The position numbers were made by a program, and so were the translations under genes. The notes beneath the pieces were generated by a model, which did no database searches, had not been told where the DNA came from, and worked only from the letters and a program-made list of their open reading frames with translations. A stretch of DNA of 64,000 bases from Glandiceps talaboti (Eukaryota; Hemichordata; Enteropneusta; Spengelidae): the NCBI RefSeq assembly GCF_964340395.1, contig NC_135555.1:7048431-7112430 (forward strand), in the 5' to 3' direction. Positions 24,401 through 58,626 of the stretch are shown here, piece by piece; the stretch's first letter is position 1; each line of letters begins with the position of its first letter.

Positions 24401-25893
24401 TACCATGATATTAAAATCCATTTTTTGCATCATATATTATCTGGTATAAGTTACATGTACAGGACATACCATATGTTTGAATAAATAACATGGCATTTGT
24501 TACCTGGTGTATCTATGGCACGACTAGGTGCATCTACATTATAATGCTCCAACTATGTGTCAAGACATTCAAATTCATTTGTTCCAATTGTTCATATTAG
24601 ATACTTGTGTATATCTCAAACAAAAGTGCATTCTATACTAATAATAATGTACGTATCACGTGACCCATAATGTCAAATTTCACAATCAGATCAAGATTCC
24701 ATGAAATGCGTAGATATGTATAAGTTCATGCTCTTTCCATAGGTCTTTGAAAGGTTTGCTTGAATGACCTTCGAATTGATCTTTAAGCACAAATCTTAAT
24801 ATTGTTACGATTTATGCATTACTAAAAGTCATTAATACTGAAATATTGATTGATGTTATTTTATAAATTTTGTAATATTTGGTCGATGTCTTAAATAGTG
24901 ACTTGTAATTCCAATCATATCTTATATTGGCATTAATGGTAACATTAACTTTGGTTATTTTATTTTATACTTTCAGGTTCTGGACCAAATTCAACAACCC
25001 TAGTAATAATAATATGTTCTGTCATAGTTGCCATAGTAATAATAATAATGGTAGCTGTATGCATATATATCAGGATGAGAAAGCCAGTGAACATTCCTGT
25101 TCAGAAGGACCTCCTGCCAGATGATTGGGCTGATGAACTTCCTGGGATAAGGATAGCGAGAGAAGAGGCAAACAGAGGGTCTGTGTATGATGAAATTCCT
25201 GATCCAGAAGAAATTAAGCCATATGCTGAATATCGTGGTGATGATGAAGAGACAAAGCCACCACCTGAAGTCATCTGTCGGCCTCAACCAGTGATACCAG
25301 GTAATAATACCACACAACCAGATTATGCAGATTACAGGCATAGTGAGTACTACTTACTACCAGGGGTTGGACTGGGTACTAAGCATTTGGATGAAGGAAA
25401 TGTAGAGCATCCGTATCATGCAGTGAAACAAGAGCCAGAAAGTTCCTACATGAAACTCAACACAACTGATGATAAAGGGGATGTGGGAAAAGGTGGAAGC
25501 AATGTTGAGAATGCATACCTTTCAGTGAAGCTGGAACCAGAAAATGCCTACATGAAGCTCAACAAAGGCACTGATAAAGATGATAAAGGGGATGTGGGAA
25601 AAGGTGGAAGCAATATTGAGAATACATACCTTTCAATGAAGCTAGAACCAGAAAACACCTACATGAAGCTCAACAAAGACACTGATAAAGATGGCGGCAT
25701 CCAACATCATTACTTGTCTTTTGAAAATGTGATGCGCAGCAAGGAGAGCGACATAGAATTAAAAGCATTGAATGGCACTTCGAGAGGTTTGCCAACAGAC
25801 CATTGCTATCAAAATGCGAATGTGAAGGATGAGTATCCAGAGAGAAAGATGGAAGACTGCATCAAGTTTGACAATGAAGGGGAAGATAATTAG
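1..25893 (+). CDS. EGF/pentraxin/SEA transmembrane receptor with ITAM-like tail (16 exons, 5' partial)
   Basis: Spliced gene running off the left edge. Exons: 1-458 (partial), 1122-1292, 2831-2992, 3581-3742, 13708-13917, 14512-14718, 15703-15816, 16636-16770, 18041-18243, 18648-18855, 19686-19949, 20905-21933, 22491-22650, 22985-23154, 23848-24021, 24977-25893. Read from base 2, the joined exons give 1580 codons and a TAG stop with no internal stop, and all phases agree. Domain order: unknown module with furin-like site (1-152), three GCC2/GCC3 cysteine modules (153-317), six EGF (318-539), pentraxin/LamG (540-~700), eight EGF (765-1107), SEA (1108-~1180), GCC2/GCC3 (1218-1275), membrane helix (~1284-1306), cytoplasmic tail (~1307-1580). 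The ectodomain recalls SVEP1-like proteins, but the SEA domain, helix and tail make it a surface receptor. Ligand unknown; tyrosine-based signalling is inferred from the tail. Most modular exons are phase 1-1, the pattern expected of exon shuffling. Confidence 0.85.
459..1121 (+). other. Receptor intron 1
   Basis: AT-rich intron with a short TGTG run near 605-625. I see no further gene or repeat in it. Confidence 0.6.
1122..3742 (+). CDS. Receptor exons 2-4: three GCC2/GCC3 (ephrin-receptor-like) cysteine modules
   Basis: Three exons (1122-1292, 2831-2992, 3581-3742) of 171, 162 and 162 bp, all phase 1-1, each encode one module of about 54-57 residues with the GCC2/GCC3 spacing: C-x-x-G-x-(Y/F), then C-x-x-C, G-x-(Y/F)-Q, C-x-x-C, and a terminal D-x-x-C-(I/K). 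Examples are [10 protein letters not shown] and [14 protein letters not shown] in the first, and [12 protein letters not shown] in the second. These modules occur in SVEP1, SCUBE and related secreted or surface proteins and probably serve as rigid spacers or ligand contacts. Confidence 0.85.
1319..2006. repeat. Intronic templated duplication (receptor intron 2)
   Basis: The segment 1319-1405 (starting ATCATGATAGTAACATTTGG) is copied in the same orientation at about 1864-1948 with very few changes. The copy is flanked on both sides by a ~55-base direct repeat, CCACTTTTGATGTTTTCTAG and onward, at 1812-1866 and 1949-2006. This is an interspersed copy with a flanking duplication, not a simple tandem repeat. 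Confidence 0.8.
4282..4576. repeat. 55-bp satellite array, left part (about 5 units)
   Basis: Five full units and a partial one of the same 55-bp repeat as the large array to the right (unit begins CAGTTCATGTAAGGTTGTAA and ends CCCTATAATCCCCA). The second unit carries a small ATCGATT insertion. The array stops mid-unit at the left end of the inserted transposon. Confidence 0.95.
4605..5095. repeat. Left subterminal palindrome cluster of the transposon
   Basis: About ten copies of (C/T)GATAGCTAT(C/T) occur here, including three close together at 4804-4850, several in the context AGCC(T/A)TCCGATAGCTAT. Confidence 0.85.
5740..5820. repeat. Poly-T / poly-G tract in the transposon
   Basis: A run of T, then G (interrupted once), then T-rich sequence. 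Low complexity. Confidence 0.9.
5885..7035 (-). pseudogene. Candidate captured gene fragment inside the transposon (three minus-strand exons)
   Basis: On the minus strand a plausible spliced segment lies within the transposon: exon 7035-6909 (acceptor TCTCCACAG, donor GTGAGT), micro-exon 6274-6248 (27 bp) and terminal exon 5925-5885 ending TGA, with AATAAA at 5879-5874. Phases agree (1, 1). The joined text includes [19 protein letters not shown], then [20 protein letters not shown] and [17 protein letters not shown]. An upstream exon ending at 7587 (donor GTAAGT) is open in one frame. Another frame there reads protein-like ([20 protein letters not shown]) but has stops, suggesting decay. The family is not recognised. 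It could be cargo or the remnant of the element's own gene. Confidence 0.4.
7985..8290. repeat. Three degenerate ~90-bp tandem units inside the transposon
   Basis: Each unit has a piece like AGACTAGAAGATTGTTTTA, a G-rich stretch, then TTGTAGTTCC and a T/ATTTT tract. Starts are near 8008, 8098 and 8220, and the third unit is diverged. Confidence 0.75.
8555..8932. repeat. Right subterminal palindrome cluster of the transposon
   Basis: Six or more GATAGCTAT(C) copies occur in the context AGCCTTC(A/AT)…TGTGATAGCTATCG, mirroring the left cluster. Confidence 0.85.
8947..12625. repeat. 55-bp satellite array, main part (about 67 units)
   Basis: Head-to-tail 55-bp units (CAGTTCATG(T/G)AAGGTTGTAA, AGTCCCATGTATGAATTG, CGTCCCTATAATCCCCA) fill receptor intron 4. 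Variation is concentrated at a few positions (CATGTAAG/CATGGAAG, GCGTCC/GCATCC/GAGTCC/GTGTTCC, CCACAG/CCAGAG). A rare variant GGTTATTAAGTCACATG recurs at 9721, 10161, 10771 and 12148 with partly shared neighbours, showing higher-order block duplication. There are no unique spacers. Every unit contains TAATCC. Minus-strand reading frames across it are by-products of the repeat. Confidence 0.97.
12630..13660 (+). other. Receptor intron 4, right end
   Basis: Non-repetitive AT-rich sequence with a short A-rich tract at 13510-13550. I see no exon or RNA gene here. Confidence 0.5.
13708..16770 (+). CDS. Receptor exons 5-8: six EGF domains, mostly calcium-binding
   Basis: Exons 13708-13917, 14512-14718, 15703-15816 and 16636-16770 encode six EGF repeats. 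Exon boundaries fall inside the domains: each exon stops at the GY-x-G before the last cysteine, and the next exon supplies the remaining x-x-C. Calcium-binding N-terminal motifs are visible as VDEC, DIDEC (twice) and DINEC, with the matching C-x-D/N-x4-(Y/F) segment (for example [12 protein letters not shown]). The fourth repeat ([12 protein letters not shown]) is short and lacks the calcium motif. All exons are phase 1-1, so they can be duplicated or skipped without a frameshift. Confidence 0.88.
14836..15365. repeat. Diverged dispersed repeat copies (receptor intron 6)
   Basis: Contains text such as AATGTCACTTTGTTTTACTCC, AATTGACTAAATTGTGGCCA and GACCTTTGACCATGACCTTC, twice in degenerate form. 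Related text recurs at 27860-28600 and, inverted, near 54700-55300 and 61200-61290. An old interspersed family of unknown class. Confidence 0.55.
15795..16345. repeat. Decayed ~42-bp tandem array seeded by exon 7 donor (receptor intron 7)
   Basis: From the 3' end of exon 7 onward the intron consists of about twelve degenerate units resembling CACCTGGTTATACTTGTAAGT followed by ACTTACAAGCTAATGTAC. The first unit is the real exon end plus donor (GCACCTGGTTATACTG/GTAAGTG). Later units keep fragments such as CCCCTGGTTATACTTG, GTAAGTAAG, ACAAGCTAATG and CGTAAGTTTTTAC. Confidence 0.7.
16786..17305. repeat. 41-bp minisatellite derived from exon 8/donor junction (receptor intron 8)
   Basis: About twelve units, each CCATCATATACTGGTA plus TAATTACATTGAATGTAA plus TCATTTG. 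The unit aligns with the exon 8 end and donor (CCATCCTATACTGGTACC … GAACGTAAGTAT). The last copy even keeps CTGGTACCAATTGCATTGAC, reading like an EGF end. ATTACATT-G-AATGTAAT in each unit is a perfect 8-bp palindrome. Confidence 0.92.
17505..17645. repeat. (AATC)n simple repeat
   Basis: Imperfect ATCA/CAAC tetranucleotide tract in receptor intron 8. Confidence 0.9.
17643..17880. repeat. Second 41-bp minisatellite cluster between direct repeats
   Basis: Three or four more units of the 41-bp repeat lie between two copies of TCAACTATAATGAAACTATA-ATGATTATGTT (17650-17682 and about 17847-17878), as if the cluster had been inserted or amplified between duplicated flanks. Confidence 0.75.
18041..19949 (+). 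CDS. Receptor exons 9-11: pentraxin/LamG-like domain
   Basis: Exons 18041-18243, 18648-18855 and 19686-19949 encode a concanavalin-like sandwich of the pentraxin type. Diagnostic text: the first strand LDFDFLF, then [10 protein letters not shown], the core [17 protein letters not shown], and the end [17 protein letters not shown]. Pentraxin domains bind calcium-dependent ligands such as phosphocholine or polysaccharide. The cysteines in FTICVW and HHICVTW match the usual disulphide pair. About 50 further residues after the domain end in SWCG, leading into the next EGF block. The phases are 1-0-1-1. Confidence 0.85.
19450..19625. repeat. Fold-back MITE-like element (receptor intron 10)
   Basis: The arms ATTACCCAATATTTTTCTTC at about 19482 and its inverted partner GAAGAAAAATATTGGGGAAT at about 19600 are near-perfect complements, with further matching outward and inward. 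A related single arm lies inverted at 60605-60706. Confidence 0.7.
19950..20904 (+). other. Receptor intron 11
   Basis: No repeat or RNA gene seen. A short reading frame at 20438-20686 has [11 protein letters not shown], reminiscent of an RCC1 repeat, but it does not fit the splice phase and is not supported as an exon. Confidence 0.4.
20905..21933 (+). CDS. Receptor exon 12: eight EGF domains in one large exon
   Basis: A 1029-bp phase 1-1 exon with acceptor TTATCTTAG and donor GTAAGT encodes eight consecutive EGF repeats without an intron, unlike the split repeats upstream. Only the first carries a clear calcium motif (DVNEC). The next ones use a (M/A/E)IDFC start: AIDFC, MIDFC, EIDFC. Later repeats are more diverged, with longer loops ([11 protein letters not shown]) and a 16-residue linker containing [11 protein letters not shown]. 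Fusion of exons by intron loss, or retroposed duplication, would explain the structure; this is inference. Confidence 0.88.
22491..23154 (+). CDS. Receptor exons 13-14: SEA domain
   Basis: Exons 22491-22650 (phase 1 to 2) and 22985-23154 (phase 2 to 1). The text runs from FNGRL-like [15 protein letters not shown] through [14 protein letters not shown] to the C-terminal signature [12 protein letters not shown], the typical (P)GSV(V)V-(D/E)Y strand of SEA domains. The intron falls directly before that strand. SEA domains often autoproteolyse at G-SVVV; here the strand reads GSVIV, so cleavage is possible but not shown. A membrane-proximal position is usual for SEA. Confidence 0.75.
23270..23400. 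repeat. Short ~55-60-bp tandem repeat (receptor intron 14)
   Basis: Two to three degenerate units of TTTTGGAATAGACCAAAATA plus accACAGAACATGACTTG-like sequence. Confidence 0.7.
23848..24021 (+). CDS. Receptor exon 15: fourth GCC2/GCC3 module
   Basis: A 174-bp phase 1-1 exon encodes [23 protein letters not shown] and [11 protein letters not shown], ending TDCVSIED. It is the same module type as exons 2-4 but placed directly before the membrane helix, so the ectodomain is bracketed by this cysteine module. Confidence 0.85.
24022..24976 (+). other. Receptor intron 15
   Basis: AT-rich intron. I see no other feature. Confidence 0.5.
24977..25893 (+). CDS. Receptor exon 16: membrane helix and tyrosine-rich cytoplasmic tail
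   Basis: The last exon begins after TATACTTTCAG (phase 1). Residues GSGPNSTT precede a hydrophobic helix rich in V/I (about 23 residues, ending AVCIYI) and a positive stop RMRKP, giving type I topology. The tail has about 270 residues. It is acidic near the membrane ([20 protein letters not shown]), has [11 protein letters not shown], and then three copies of Y-x-x-(V/M)-x7-YMKL at 25414-25458, 25516-25560 and 25627-25671. A further YLSFENV follows, and the stop codon is TAG at 25891. Possible polyadenylation signals follow at 25937, 26714 and 26735. Confidence 0.9.
25414..25671 (+). repeat. Three tandem ITAM-like modules in the coding sequence
   Basis: In-frame repeats of 34 and 37 codons each end in a 15-residue core: [30 protein letters not shown] and [15 protein letters not shown]. 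The tyrosine spacing fits the ITAM pattern YxxI/L-x(6-12)-YxxI/L, except that the first +3 residue is V, V or M. The linkers between cores share the text GDVGKGGSN, showing recent internal duplication. In the first copy SSYMKL also satisfies the looser ITIM pattern. Confidence 0.8.
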
Positions 25894-25936
25894 ACTTAAA
25901 GTATGATCCTGATGCAAACCAATCTACAGCAATGAA

Positions 25937-26740
25937 AATAAAGTAAAGATTCCCTAGAGAACACTATCCAGTAGGCTGCAAGAGAACTTCATTGCAAGGA
26001 CATGAATCAGGATTATAGGTTCTCTGGAACATCTTCCATTACTCCATACTCTGTTATTCACTTTGCTACCAATTTGATAAGAAGTGCTGGGGACCTATAA
26101 AGCTTTTGCTGATGCTATCTCACATGACTGTTTATATGCATATATACATGAAGCAGCCAAGAAAATGAAATTAACACAAATTCATGATTTCTTAAAAGTT
26201 CTTTAACCCTAAACTTAAGAAACATTATTACATATATACAAGTGTATACTCGTGGTATTTGCACTGCAATGCAATACCAAAAACATTATTGCATACCTGG
26301 ATGCAAATGATATGCAAATGAGTGTATGGTCATTCATTTCAGATGAAATTACGTGATCGCACAGAATAATTTTTATTAACATTAGATGTTTCAGATACAC
26401 ACATATGATAATATCAGAACTCCATGCCATATAAGTGTCAGTGTGGTTACTCACAGGTATTGCACTCATCATGCTTGCAGTGTTTTCTGCTGTACTTTCA
26501 TGGGTGTACCAAGTGAAATTATGACTGCAGAGAACACTGCAAGAACTTGTGCAAATAACCAGTGTATGGTCCTCTTGTACTCATTGGGTTCTGTCATACA
26601 TAATACATAATACATAATAACAGATCATTGTCTCTAGTTAAAAGACAGAGAACACTTGATCTTTTTGTTAACTGGCATATAATTCTAGAATACACTGATT
26701 GTATTTTAGTGATAATAAATGTTGAGCACTGCAAAATAAA
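25937..26740 (+). terminator. Candidate polyadenylation signals of the receptor gene
   Basis: AATAAA occurs at 25937-25942 (44 bases after the stop) and again at 26714-26719 and 26735-26740. The paired later signals, about 0.84 kb past the stop, would give a conventional 3' UTR. Which is used cannot be told from sequence. Confidence 0.4.
26440..26575. repeat. Fold-back element downstream of the receptor gene
   Basis: CTTGCAGTGTTTTCTGC at 26474-26490 is complementary to GCAGAGAACACTGCAAG at 26526-26542 with one mismatch. Weaker complementarity extends outward. Confidence 0.55.
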
Positions 26741-27519
26741 GAAATTAAAAATGTTGTCTTAGAAGGTGACTTTCACTTACCAAATCAAGTATTTAATTAG
26801 TTTAGTATACACATATCTAACGAAAAAATCGATGGCCACCTCTACTACTATACATTATAGCAAAAAAGAATGTGTTGTCTCAAATATATAGAATTCCTGA
26901 ATCTAAATCACACAACTGAGGACAGTGAGTAACTTTTAGTTGTTGTCAGTATTTGAGAATGAGAAATGTAACATGAAAAAAAACAATATAGATTATATGC
27001 AAAATGTAGAACCTGTTTATTATGTATAGGAAATGCATTCAGTTTTTATGCGATGTTTTTGAGTAAATCAAGTTTCTAGTTACAATTAATAGTTAATACT
27101 TTTCATATGATGAAACCATCACTTATCAAATACATGTAATATTGATTTTAGTACTTATTCCATTTTTATTTTTGATAAAATTTCAAAATTTAAGAACCAT
27201 GTCAATATTTAGATTTTTTTAATCTGAAAGTGTGTTTTTGGTCACACTTGTCTTAGTGACTTTTCACTTACCAAATCAAGTATTTAGTTTAGTATACATG
27301 TATGTTTCCAGTTTCTTTTGAAACTACTAATCATCATGTTTACAGACATTTTAGTAAAAGGGAACTTATAATAGATGAGTGCATATAAAGCTTTTTTTAT
27401 GAATGGCAGCCAGATTTGGTTTAACAATCACTGATTTGTGCAACAGCTCTGGAACCACATAATAAAGCCAGAGACTTCATTCAATGGATCTTATGAGAGG
27501 CAATCATTGTTTTAGGACT

Positions 27520-28640
27520 GTGACCATTTCCAATGACCTTGACGTCATTTAAATAGCAAAATCATGCCATTTCTTGCGAATTGTGTCATTTCATGGCATT
27601 ACAAAGTGATTAATTCCTTTCATACATTGTCCAGAAGTGATACAGAACAAGGGACACACATACAAACATCATGTTGCTGCTGATATCACACCTTACTGAA
27701 TGATGACCATATTTGGTGCGAAAAATCCATCATTAGGCCCCCAATGGGTACTGCCTGGAGGGGACTATATTTTGTTGGGTTCTGTCTATGCATCAGTGTG
27801 TTCACCCTCATAACTCTGGCATGTACCAACAGATTTCAACCAAACCTGCCAAAAATGTAGCATGCTATGTGAAACATGCACATCACTTTGTTTTGCGACT
27901 GAATCAAATATGGCTAAATGGTGGCCATATTTGTTGTTAAAGTTCACAATATGCATCACAACTTTGGAGGTGCAATACGTAGTGACTTCATTGAAGTGCC
28001 TACATCCATATTATCAAATATGAGCTTTCTCTTAAGATATTGACCCTTTGATCTTGAAAGTCTCGTTCAAGGACAAATAGCCAAAATTGGCTTATCTTCA
28101 TAGCTTTTTAAATCAAATATTTTAAAGTGATATTATAATCGTGACTTGGGTTTGACTATGTGACGTATATGCAAGTCACTTAATTTTCCAACCTTGATCT
28201 GTATAGCAAACTGATGGCCATATTTTTGAGAGAAAAGCACGTTTTCTGTTATCGCCAAAGGTTTGATACATATGGACTCCATTCAAATGTCTACGCTACT
28301 TACATTATCAATGATGAACTTTCTAATAAGAGTAAAGGTAAAATGACCAAAACGTTTCTTTCTTCATATGGTGAGTAGAAGGAAATTGTTCAAATGAAAG
28401 TGATCCCATCACGAAGTTGAAAACTCCAAAACTCCATTGAAATGTCTATACCCGAAAGGTCAGCTTTCTTTGTACACTTTGATTTTTGATTTTGACCTCC
28501 ATATTGAAGGTAAAATAGCAAATTGGTCAATAAATTATGAAGTTTTGTATCTAGAGAGACCATTCAAATTTGCACAATAACTTTGACATAAAACACACCA
28601 GTTGGGATCTATATGTCCTTGATAAAGGCTTGTTTGTACA
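27520..28640. repeat. Cluster of diverged dispersed repeats in the intergenic region
   Basis: Contains the same text as the intron 6 family (ACATCACTTTGTTTTGCGAC, GGTGGCCATATTTGTTGTT, TTGACCCTTTGATCTTGA) in several overlapping degenerate copies. No coding potential seen. Confidence 0.5.
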
Positions 28641-30240
28641 TTTGTACATTAGTTTAAGCACAATAAGACACTGGCAATGTATTCAAGTATCCGCCCCTTA
28701 TTGTAAGAGTTTATAGTAGTTTGGCTGACAGGATATATGGTATAATCAAGATATGAATTTTTTACTACAGTACAATTTTTACTATGTTTAGCACAATTGA
28801 ACTTAGTAGTTCAGAAATGCTATAATAGGCATCGAGATTTGTCTGTGTGTATGTGTGTGTGTGTGGTTGTGCACATGGATGTTTAATGCAAGAACCACCA
28901 GCCTTAGTATTTGGTGGGAACATTACTTATGGTGTGTAGAAGGAAATTGTTCAAATGAGAATGATTCCATCAGAGATGTGCATTTTGGGTCCAAATTTGG
29001 TTGGGTATATTGCAAAGATAACAAGGTTGGTTAGGCAAATGAATATATATCCAATAAAGTTAATACTTATCTACATATCAACAACACCACACCCATAGCA
29101 ACAGCCTAGTGATGGTGTATATGGCAAAGATGACAACAGTGGTAGTTGGGCAAGTAGATAATGACAAATACTCACCTAGCACCCAAGAAACTGCAAAGAG
29201 CAACACTCAAATGACTTGGGTACACATTGCATGTCAACAACAAGGATTGATTGGCATGTGGATAAACATTTACCACAAAATTTACAGTTATGCTGCAACA
29301 CCATTGGCACTGTTGTGACGTAAATACGATCGCAAACAGTTTTGGCAATATGTATTGTACATAATCAAAGTTTGAATTTCAATGATTCTAAATGGAGATA
29401 GGTATATAAAACTGAATTTGTTTTATCTATATTAAGTTTGTGACATATATTTAACAAGTTCTATGTATTGTTTGTTTTATCATTTACATGTATTATAATC
29501 AGGTTAACATGCATAATCAAGATACTAAAACATTTTATCTATGATGTTCTTTGGGGGGATATATAATTATCAGAGGCACATACTATTTGGGCGTAGTTTT
29601 TGCTGCATATTTAAAAAGGTATCCACAGTATTGTACTTACTGAAGCAAATACCACTCGGAAAAAATTTGATTGAACTCAAACCTAGTATTAAGATATAAC
29701 CCATACACGATCCGATGACGTAATATATCATACGTATCAAACAATGCACAGGGACTCCCTACTATGCAATCAACTGTTCTAATAATGGCAGAAGACAATC
29801 GTAATGTAATAGACGACTTGTACTGATATTATACTGGAATGGAATATTTTCACGTGTTTGTAAAGCTTATAGACTCAGCTTGTGCCACTTTCAGGGTGAA
29901 CATGACAGTCATTGATAAGAGATGTGAATCGATTAAGTGATGTATGTATCTAGTTTAAGATAAAAACTACCATACGTACTGTTTTTGAAAGTAATGTTAG
30001 TTTTACCAAACTTTGCAAAGACTTGTAATCTTAACCCGTAATTTTCCAATAAAATTCATATAACCTTGAATTTAAAAAGGTCATTGCATGTAGCCTAAAT
30101 GTATGTGTGAATAGGTATTTTGTAGTTTAAAGTGATGAATATGGAAGCCATATCTATCGTAAGGCATGTGATTCATAATATCCCGAATATTTCCAAAAAA
30201 CAATCATAAGTTTGAAGAAAGTGTGAGCTATAGCAATAAT
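28641..30240. other. Intergenic sequence
   Basis: AT-rich, with a short TGTG run near 28850. No gene, RNA or clear repeat recognised. Confidence 0.5.
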
Positions 30241-30260
30241 GATATTATATACTTAATATT

Positions 30261-30410
30261 GCCTGGCTTCGAGGGCAACAATAGACACCTATTACCACAA
30301 GGGCTGTAAGTTATATGTAGCAACTATTTCCATGCCGAGTGAAATTATAGTTGATACATAACAACACTTTGGGTAATAGGACATCTAATAGTGCCTGAAT
30401 AAGGCAAGGC
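30261..30410. repeat. Fold-back MITE-like element, CTGGC-ended family
   Basis: The left arm GCCTGGCTTCGAGGGCAACA… and the right arm …TAATAGTGCCTGAATAAGGC are imperfect inverted copies. The inner arm TATGTAGCAACTATTTCC is shared with the element at 40909-41070. Confidence 0.65.
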
Positions 30411-30689
30411 AAGAAGTGTTATATGATACATCACATTCGAAGATGTCGAATGGTAGGTGAAAGCTTCAATAGATGTATTCGTGTAATGTGGTCTTTACTA
30501 AATGTTTCTTCTAAGGTACGCAAACAAGCTCTGATTTGAAAATTAATACACATATTATCGTCTGGCACAACAAGAACTGAACTACAATTGATACATTTTA
30601 GTCAATTGACTGTCTCAAAAATATCAAAGAACGCGCCAGACCTTAAGTTTACCAGGCAGGGACATATGACTTTGGCATTGATCTCCTAA

Positions 30690-30800
30690 GATAATGGTTG
30701 CTCGCGCAAAGAAAGTGTAACAATATCGGTAAAGATGTTTGTGACTCCTGACAATTGACGAAACGCTGTTGGTAAGATTTTTGTCTAGCCAGCCGATAGA
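30690..30800. repeat. Dispersed repeat, copy 1
   Basis: GTGACTCCTGACAATTGACG and GGTAAGATTTTTGTCTAGCC resemble text at 34595-34700 (ATGACTCCAGACAATAATAC, GGTAAGATAAAGGTTATTGT). Weak similarity, class unknown. Confidence 0.35.
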
Positions 30801-31100
30801 ATGTAGAAAGAAATTTTTGTTGGGTTTATGATTTCCGTTGTAACTGAATAAAAGTGTAATTACCACACACACTGCATTTCTTCATATACGATTAAGAGTC
30901 TACGAATAAAAGGCACCGTGTGATTTTCTTTCAAGCTGAAGGAAATCTTTATCATTCTTTTTTGTTTCTGTGCCCAAATACTTTTGCAAATCACATGTGT
31001 GAGCTAATCTATATCTTTAGATGACTTTTCAAGGATCACACAATACATTAGCATCATGGAAATATAATCATTTCTAATCTCGCTGACATTTTATCCACAG

Positions 31101-31206
31101 TTGATGAGAATCCTTGTTATGAAGTATGCTCGGGCACATTTTGAGATTCCTCAGGATGAAAACATTAAAATATTTCATTTACCAAATATGACCTTTCTAT
31201 ATTGAG
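31101..31206 (+). pseudogene. Orphan TRPC-like last-exon copy on the plus strand
   Basis: After a good acceptor (TTTTATCCACAG) the plus strand reads LMRILVMKYARAHFEIPQDE, then diverges and stops. The last exon of the TRPC-like gene at 61519-61647 (opposite strand) begins LMRILVMRYTRAHFEIRQDE. Over the first 60 bases the two differ at 9 sites, 5 of them synonymous. No other TRPC exon is seen within the 5 kb upstream, so this is an isolated duplicated exon. It could instead be the tail of a paralogue whose other exons are missing. Confidence 0.65.
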
Positions 31207-32010
31207 TACGACTTATCCAGAACATAACACTTTCTAACATTACTTGGTTTGGTATCAGAGGTGAATTGAGTACAGTTTTAACATAGTGATACATTCAATA
31301 CAAAATTTTCGCTTACTACGTATACGTAGAGATAATATTGACCACTTGTAAGTATCACAAGTATTTAAAAATAAACAAAATAACTGACAAATCTTACATC
31401 TTTGGTTATTTGGTGAAAAAAATGTCAGAGTTGCAACTAGTGTAGACTTACATGTAATGCAATTTGAATTGTGTAGATATGTCTGACAGATACCTATGAA
31501 GTTCGGAAGTCACACAAGTGTGATTTCAATCACTCTATACAGAAGGTCGGATGTGAAAGCAGTGACACATTAGATCCGTACATTTTGCGACTATTTTTAT
31601 GTTAATATTTTCATCATGTTTCATCGTCATCGTGGTTATAAAGATAACAATAATTAAATAAACAATAATATTTGGTTGGGATAAAAATGTTCGTACCCCT
31701 TAATGTAATTACACAGATTTACTCTGATGGTATGGACATTTTTTACATATGCCTACAATTACACTTCAGGAAACCCTTATTAATGCACATGTACACATGT
31801 ATTCTTAGTATATAACATGCCATTCAATGTAATCAGTTATATACTAATGTGGCAATAAGCTTACACAACATATGTATTATTTTGGACATACGTAAAACTC
31901 ATCAAAATTGAAAACGTACTAATAACACTACAACAGTCATTTATCGGCTACACTACAAACATACAATATAAATATTTACAAATCAGCACAAATGACATTT
32001 TTGTTCAAAG

Positions 32011-32202
32011 TTTATTTACTACCATTGTCATAACTACAAAGAATAAAACAGGTATCAAATCATGCTTTTCTCGTATTGAATTGTATCCTGACATCCTTAT
32101 GTATGTATGTATGTATGTATGTATGTATGTATGTATGTATGTATGTATATATGTATGTATGTGTGCATGCATGCATGGATGGATACTGGTTTTTTTTTTA
32201 TT
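32011..32202 (-). terminator. Candidate polyadenylation signals of the ABCA gene
   Basis: On the minus strand AATAAA lies at 32202-32197 and 32016-32011, 320-510 bases past the stop codon. Both flank the (GTAT)n tract. Use is not proven. Confidence 0.35.
32098..32180. repeat. (GTAT)n microsatellite
   Basis: Nearly pure tetranucleotide tract just beyond the 3' end of the ABCA gene. Confidence 0.97.
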
Positions 32203-32521
32203 TCTCTGAGTACACAATAAATACATTTACAAGATACTTACTCAGCAATAAATAATAAAAATATAATGATTGATATATTTTGTCGCAACAGCATGTAGCA
32301 GCGTATGTCCTGACCATAAATGTACTGAAGTAGATGACGATTTTGATTTCAGGCTCGAGTAAAGTGTCCTTTGATATTCTGATGAAGTAACTAATTATTT
32401 CCTTGCTGCAAACGCACACACACATAAAAAATCACGGCAATTCCATCAACTGCTTTAATAAATAATAATGCTCAATTTCAACTATTAAATGGACAATTGT
32501 AACTTGAATAATTGCGTTCCA

Positions 32522-58626
<26,105 letters not shown>

